NCBI GenBank assembly: GCA_017458865.1 | Contig: JAFSZW010000441.1 | Location: 1 to 10,298 of the forward strand | DNA length: 10,298 nt | Origin: Clostridia bacterium | GTDB lineage: Bacteria; Bacillota; Clostridia; Christensenellales; Aristaeellaceae | Reading direction: 5' to 3' | Shown: positions 6,521 through 10,298 of the stretch, in pieces | Numbering within the stretch: position 1 is the stretch's first letter | How the letters are laid out: each line of letters begins with the position of its first letter | Position numbers and translations under genes: made by a program | Notes under the pieces: model-generated | The model's database searches: none | Told to the model about the DNA's origin: nothing | The model's input: only the letters and a program-made list of their open reading frames with translations

Positions 6521-8962
6521 TCAGCCCCTGCCGCTCATGATATGACTGTGCAGGACAATCATCAGCTCATCCGGATTAAACGGCTTTGCGATATGCGCGT
6601 TCATACCGGCATCAAGGCATTCTCTGACATCATCGTCATAGGCATTCGCGCTCATGGCAATAATCGGAAGGATCCTGCCGGACGTGTTCTCCCGTGCCCG
6701 GATCGCCCGCGTGGCGTCATATCCGTTCATGACCGGCATCTGAATGTCCATGAGCACCGCGTCATAGTGCCCGTCCCCGCCGCGGTCGATTTTCTCAACC
6801 GCCTCGCGGCCGTTTACCGCCCGGTCGACCAGCATCCCATACTGTTCAAGGATCATGATCGCAATTTCCGCATTGATATCATTGTCCTCTACCAGCAGGA
6901 CGCGTTTGCCATTCAGATCCGTCTCGGAGAATGCCGGCGATTCCGGTCCGGTTTCCCCTTCTGCATCGCGCAGCTCAAGCATCAGCTCTACCGTGAATTC
7001 GGACCCTTCGCCCTGCTTGCTGACCACTGAGATTGTGCCTCCCATCATCTCAACGATTCTCGCCGTAATGGCAAGGCCAAGGCCCGTGCCCTGGATTCGG
7101 TTGATGGTGGTGCTCTGCTCCCGCGTAAAGCTCTCAAAGATATGCGGCAGGTATTCCTCGCTCATGCCGATTCCCGTATCGCGGACGATGAACCGATACT
7201 TTGCCCTGCCTGCGTCGCCCGGCATTTCCTCGGCAATCAGCGTTACACTCTTCCCCGCCGGGGCGTACTTGATGGCATTGCTGATGATGTTGATCAGCAC
7301 CTGCTCAATCCTCAGTTCATCCCCGCATACCCTGAAATGTTTCACGCTGCTGTGATCATAATGGATGCTGAGCGACCTGGACCGCGCCTGCAGTGAGGTG
7401 ATATCCTCGATCCGGCTGAATACGGCCATGAGATCACAGTCGCCCATGTTCAGCTGCATCCTGCCGCTTTCGATCTTCGAAATATCCAGAATGTCGTTGA
7501 TGAGGGACAGCAGGAAATGGCTGGAGGAGCCGATCTTGTCAAGGGCATCCATCATCGCCTCAGGATCATCCCGGTGACTCTTGGCGATGTTCGTATAGCC
7601 GACAATCGCGTTCATCGGGGTGCGGATGTCGTGGGACATGTTCGCAAGAAAATCATTCTTGGCCTGTGTCCTGGCATCTGCCATCCGGATCCGGTATTCC
7701 TCCTCCCGCTTCATCTGCGCGTCAATGTTATTCGTGCCGATGACCAGGTGGCGGCCATTCTTGTCCTCAAGCAGCGTCGCCTTCATGCTGACATAGACAG
7801 GCGTCTCCCCGAACATGAGGCGGTATTTCATCGTAAAACTGCCGTCACGCTCCAGGATTTTCATCACCTTTTCCTTCGTAAAGGTGCCCAGGACCCTGTC
7901 TCTGTCCCCTTCGTAAATCAGACGGGCCATATTGTGACGGCTGACGCTGAAGAAATTGTCCCCCGCCTTTTCAATGCCCAGCTCGCTGTACCGCTCGGTC
8001 GAGCTGTATTCTACGAAACGTTCCGTATCCGGTTCAACAACGTAAATGCTGAAATAGTCACCCGTCAGGGCCTGCGCCACGCGGCTGTAGGTAATGCGGT
8101 CCTCCTCCGCGCGCCGGTACTCCGCCTGCTGGCGCATCTGCGCATCTATGTTATTGACGCCAATGATGATGTGATTCCCGTCCTCATCCTTCATGCGCGT
8201 CGCTTTCATACTGACATAGGTCGGCACGCCGCCCATGATGAGGCGATAGCTGAGCGTAAATGTCTTGTGCTCATCCAGTACCCGCAGGATGTTCTCCTTG
8301 GTAAACGCCGCAAGAAATGCGCCCTGATCCTCCTCGTACATCACGCGAAGGGTGTTTTTCCGGCTGAGGGCGAAAAAGTCATCGCCGGACCGGTCTATGC
8401 ACAGCTCCCTGTATGCCTCATCGCTGCTGTACTCGATGAAGTGGTCCGTCTGCATGTCAACATAGTAGATGCTGAAATAGTCCTCCGCCAGGGCCTGTGC
8501 AATCCGGGAATAGGTAATGCTGGCATGGTGCGCCTTTTCAAAATTGGCCTGTGCCCTCATCTGCTCGTCCACGCTGCTGATGCCGATGACCAGATGATGA
8601 TCATCCTTATCCGTGATGCGCGTCGCCTTAAGGTGCACATACGTCGGCACATTCCCGAACATCATCCGGAATGTCATCGTAAACGTCCCGTGCAGATTGA
8701 GGGACTCAACGACATTTTGTTTCGTGAACAGCTCGAGGAACTGCTCCTGATCATCCGGGTGAACCAGCTTTTCAAACGTCGTTCTTGAAAAGCTGATCAT
8801 GTCATTGCCGATTTTCGGCAGGCCAAGTACGCGGTATTCAGGCGATGAACTGTACTCTATGAAGTTATCATTTGCCGTATTCACATAGTAAATGCAGAAA
8901 TAATCGGCGGCAAGCGCCTGAGCAACGCTTGACTGCAGGACGTCCATTACCTCGTGTTCCAT
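6521..8962 (-). CDS. Soluble hybrid histidine kinase with three PAS-like repeats and C-terminal receiver
   Basis: An 813-residue cytoplasmic hybrid sensor kinase with no membrane segment. Three PAS-like units at about 13-135, 154-276 and 295-417 start with (V/I)AQAL..DYF.IY and end with (I/V)D.QM, at an exact 141-residue period. HisKA follows (ANMSHDIRTPMNAI, phospho-accepting His444), then HATPase (N box NIISNAIKYAP with Asn562; DTGIG 595-599; GTGLGLA 625-631). The receiver is at about 686-810 (LLVEDNDIN; phospho-acceptor Asp739 in VLMDIQMPVMNGYD; MSAN; Lys793 in AKPF). Phosphate should pass from His444 to Asp739 and perhaps on to another protein, since no output domain is attached. The frame is open to a GTG at 9025 (834 residues). 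I chose ATG 8960-8962 because GGAG lies 9 nt upstream and it begins just before repeat 1; none of the earlier starts has a clear ribosome site. It lies between two GGDEF genes, so a role in the same pathway is plausible. Confidence 0.93.
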   Translation of the reverse strand: MEHEVMDVLQSSVAQALAADYFCIYYVNTANDNFIEYSSSPEYRVLGLPKIGNDMISFSRTTFEKLVHPDDQEQFLELFTKQNVVESLNLHGTFTMTFRMMFGNVPTYVHLKATRITDKDDHHLVIGISSVDEQMRAQANFEKAHHASITYSRIAQALAEDYFSIYYVDMQTDHFIEYSSDEAYRELCIDRSGDDFFALSRKNTLRVMYEEDQGAFLAAFTKENILRVLDEHKTFTLSYRLIMGGVPTYVSMKATRMKDEDGNHIIIGVNNIDAQMRQQAEYRRAEEDRITYSRVAQALTGDYFSIYVVEPDTERFVEYSSTERYSELGIEKAGDNFFSVSRHNMARLIYEGDRDRVLGTFTKEKVMKILERDGSFTMKYRLMFGETPVYVSMKATLLEDKNGRHLVIGTNNIDAQMKREEEYRIRMADARTQAKNDFLANMSHDIRTPMNAIVGYTNIAKSHRDDPEAMMDALDKIGSSSHFLLSLINDILDISKIESGRMQLNMGDCDLMAVFSRIEDITSLQARSRSLSIHYDHSSVKHFRVCGDELRIEQVLINIISNAIKYAPAGKSVTLIAEEMPGDAGRAKYRFIVRDTGIGMSEEYLPHIFESFTREQSTTINRIQGTGLGLAITARIVEMMGGTISVVSKQGEGSEFTVELMLELRDAEGETGPESPAFSETDLNGKRVLLVEDNDINAEIAIMILEQYGMLVDRAVNGREAVEKIDRGGDGHYDAVLMDIQMPVMNGYDATRAIRARENTSGRILPIIAMSANAYDDDVRECLDAGMNAHIAKPFNPDELMIVLHSHIMSGRG
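7712..8926 (-). repeat. Three in-frame 423-bp tandem repeats encoding PAS-like domains
   Basis: Unit cores are 8926-8558, 8503-8135 and 8080-7712. Start-to-start and end-to-end offsets are both exactly 423 bp, with no insertion or deletion. Residue-by-residue comparison of units 2 and 3 gives about 65 identities in 123 positions. DNA identity is patchy, for example GCTGAAATAG at 8048 and 8471. This indicates old intragenic duplication rather than a recent event. Confidence 0.85.
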
Positions 8963-8971
8963 ATACTGTAT

Positions 8972-8975
8972 CTCC
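8972..8975 (-). promoter_or_regulatory. Shine-Dalgarno site deciding the hybrid-kinase start
   Basis: GGAG on the minus strand lies 9 nt before ATG 8960-8962. The upstream alternatives (ATG 8975-8977, ATG 8984-8986 and GTG 9023-9025) have no clear site at proper spacing. Confidence 0.45.
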
Positions 8976-9047
8976 ATCTCTGTCATCAATCCGGACCATA
9001 CCGGGCAAGGCACGGGGCATTTCACAGTCTTTCACAATTGAATCGGT

Positions 9048-9072
9048 AAAAGCTCCCGGATTTTCCAGGAGC
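9048..9072 (-). terminator. Intrinsic terminator after the permease-GGDEF gene
   Basis: On the minus strand GCTCCTGG (9072-9065), loop AAAAT, and CCGGGAGC (9059-9052) form an 8-bp stem with one G-U pair, followed directly by TTTT (9051-9048). It begins 18 nt past the stop codon at 9091. The T run is short, so read-through into the kinase gene is possible. It suggests that the kinase may have its own promoter, which I could not identify. Confidence 0.6.
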
Positions 9073-9090
9073 CTGATGGAAAGATTTACG

Positions 9091-10298
9091 TCAATCGCGG
9101 GTTACAGCACCCATTTCCTTGAGCTGTCTCTTTCTGTCGTACATGTGTTCATCTGCCCGCTGGAAGACCGTATGGAACGAGAGGTCCTCACCACGGGTAT
9201 AATCTGACATGCCAAGAGAGATAACAATACCGCCGCTTCCGATGTTCCCATCTATGATCTCATTGATCTCCCTGAGCAGCCGGTCACGTTCCTCAAAGTC
9301 ATGTCCCGTCAGAACAACCGCGAATTCATCGCCGCCCACCCTGAAAACCGGGCTGTGCTTGTACGTTTCGCAGATCAGATGGCTGGCCCTGCGGATATAG
9401 GCATCGCCGGCCTTGTGTCCCTGCGTGTCATTGATGTGTTTGAGGCCGTTGACGTCACAGACGATAACACTGAAAACGCCTGCATCCCCTCGTTCAATGA
9501 GCTCGTCCATATGCTTTTCATACTCAGCAAAAGCCACCTTGCTCTTGGTGCCGGTCAGAGAATCCCTGTAGGCAACATCCCGTGCCTCATCCCGCTCTTT
9601 GACAGCCTTTGTCTCCCATTTCTTCATGGACAGGTGGTTGATCAGCATGGCGCCGAGTGCCAGGACAAACAGGCCGGATACAACGAGGGTATTGATACTG
9701 TTCGTCACATGGATATGTTGAATCTGTTCGTCGATGAACGCATCCTCGCTCATGCTCTGGGATGCCGGATCGCTTTCCCCGTGAAAGTACGACTGCACCG
9801 TATAGATTGTCTCGTTCGTTATCTTCTCATCCATGCGGCTCGACCAGATCATGGCCATAAACACGACGAGCGCAAGAAGCGAAATCCATACAATGATCGC
9901 TTTGCCGAAACGTCTCGCATGATCCCTTGAGATAATCCACCTGAAATAGAAGAATCCGGCAATGGTCCAGACCATGAACAGGATATACGTTTCGGTTTCA
10001 ATGGTGGCATCACTGAACAGGCTCGGGAACAGCAGATAGACCCCGAAGACAAGCATGATGCAAAATCCAAGCGCACCGGTGATGCTCTCTCGTCGCCTGC
10101 TTTCTTTCCGAGCCACTTTGTATGCCGCAGCGGAGACAAAGGCATAAAGCATGGTTGCACCAAGCGTGGTGACATCCACAATCCAGCCAATTGCCGTTCT
10201 GCCGACAAGCGGAACCAGAATGGAGATGCCGGCAACCAGCATCATTGCCCTGCTGGGGATCTGCTTGGCATTGAGCCTGGCAAACTGCGCCGGAATGA
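9091..10298 (-). CDS. APC-permease-like membrane domain fused to GGDEF diguanylate cyclase, 5' end outside window
   Basis: Partial gene: the frame is open to the right edge, adding 17 residues (IPAQFARLNAKQIPSRA) before the visible Met at 10243-10245. Numbering is from that Met. Residues 1-135 look like the last transmembrane helices of an APC-superfamily amino acid permease. Key blocks are the cytoplasmic loop FARLN.KQIPSRA, GRTAIGWIVDVTTLGATMLYAFVSAAAY (15-42), a helix at 57-75, ETYILFMVWTIAGFFYFRWI (85-104) and a helix at 116-134. A roughly 50-residue extracytoplasmic stretch (about 136-182), another TM (about 184-204) and a helical linker follow. Residues about 225-384 form a GGDEF domain with CDVNGLKHINDTQGHKAGD and FRVGGDEF (GGDEF at 304-308). 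The RxxD position reads YKHS (295-298), so no inhibitory site. Probably a transporter-derived sensor, or a true transporter, controlling cyclic di-GMP synthesis. The GGDEF call is firm. The permease call rests on motif recall, because most of that domain lies outside the window. Confidence 0.88.
   Translation of the reverse strand, partial: IPAQFARLNAKQIPSRAMMLVAGISILVPLVGRTAIGWIVDVTTLGATMLYAFVSAAAYKVARKESRRRESITGALGFCIMLVFGVYLLFPSLFSDATIETETYILFMVWTIAGFFYFRWIISRDHARRFGKAIIVWISLLALVVFMAMIWSSRMDEKITNETIYTVQSYFHGESDPASQSMSEDAFIDEQIQHIHVTNSINTLVVSGLFVLALGAMLINHLSMKKWETKAVKERDEARDVAYRDSLTGTKSKVAFAEYEKHMDELIERGDAGVFSVIVCDVNGLKHINDTQGHKAGDAYIRRASHLICETYKHSPVFRVGGDEFAVVLTGHDFEERDRLLREINEIIDGNIGSGGIVISLGMSDYTRGEDLSFHTVFQRADEHMYDRKRQLKEMGAVTRD

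Noticed and set aside
7517..8788. Long plus-strand open frame (423 codons) opposite the hybrid kinase
   Set aside because: It lies wholly antisense to a gene with clear PAS-like, HisKA and HATPase motifs. Its translation has no recognisable domain, and its repetitive look comes from the 423-bp repeats.
10243..10298. ATG at 10245 as the true start of the last GGDEF gene
   Set aside because: The frame stays open upstream and encodes a permease-type loop (FARLN..QIPSRA), so the gene very likely continues beyond the window.

Overview
The window looks like part of the chromosome of a Clostridia-type Firmicute, probably Lachnospiraceae-like. The grounds are strong GGAGG-type ribosome sites, frequent GTG starts, a DUF5685 gene beside a J-domain gene, and three signalling protein types common in that group: an APC permease fused to GGDEF, a dCache-GGDEF protein, and a PAS-type hybrid kinase. 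Base composition looks moderately GC-rich by eye. The genus cannot be named from this sequence. All eight supported genes lie on the minus strand, so transcription runs from high to low coordinates. No rRNA, tRNA, CRISPR array, insertion sequence or phage gene was seen.

Region A (about 10298 to 4912) is a signalling block. It opens with the C-terminal part of an amino-acid-permease-like membrane protein fused to a diguanylate cyclase (GGDEF) domain, whose N-terminus lies outside the window. A probable intrinsic terminator follows. Next is a soluble hybrid histidine kinase with three gap-free 141-residue PAS-like repeats, then HisKA, HATPase and receiver domains. Last is a two-transmembrane dCache-GGDEF cyclase with an intact GGDEF motif and an RxxD inhibitory site. 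Two of the three proteins should make cyclic di-GMP. The kinase has no DNA-binding or enzymatic output of its own.

Region B (4911 to 4715) is a non-coding leader. It holds an imperfect tandem repeat of about 35 bp with a 64-bp period. Each copy sits against a hairpin, suggesting tandem terminators, an attenuator or an operator array.

Region C (4714 to 1603) is a tight three-gene operon. It encodes a GNAT acetyltransferase fused to a HIT nucleotide-hydrolase domain, a YcaQ/AlkX-type DNA glycosylase (HTH_42 family), and an aminoglycoside-phosphotransferase-fold kinase. The first junction is a 4-base GTGA overlap; at the second the stop and next start are 26 bp apart. Small-molecule acetylation, phosphorylation and crosslink-repair-type glycosylase activities side by side suggest a genotoxin or xenobiotic tolerance module. 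That is an inference.

Region D (1490 to 1) begins with a near-consensus sigma-A promoter with an extended -10 (TTGTCA, 17 bp, TATAAT). It drives a DUF5685 gene translationally coupled to a J-domain (DnaJ-like) protein with a TPR-like C-terminus, which runs off the left edge.
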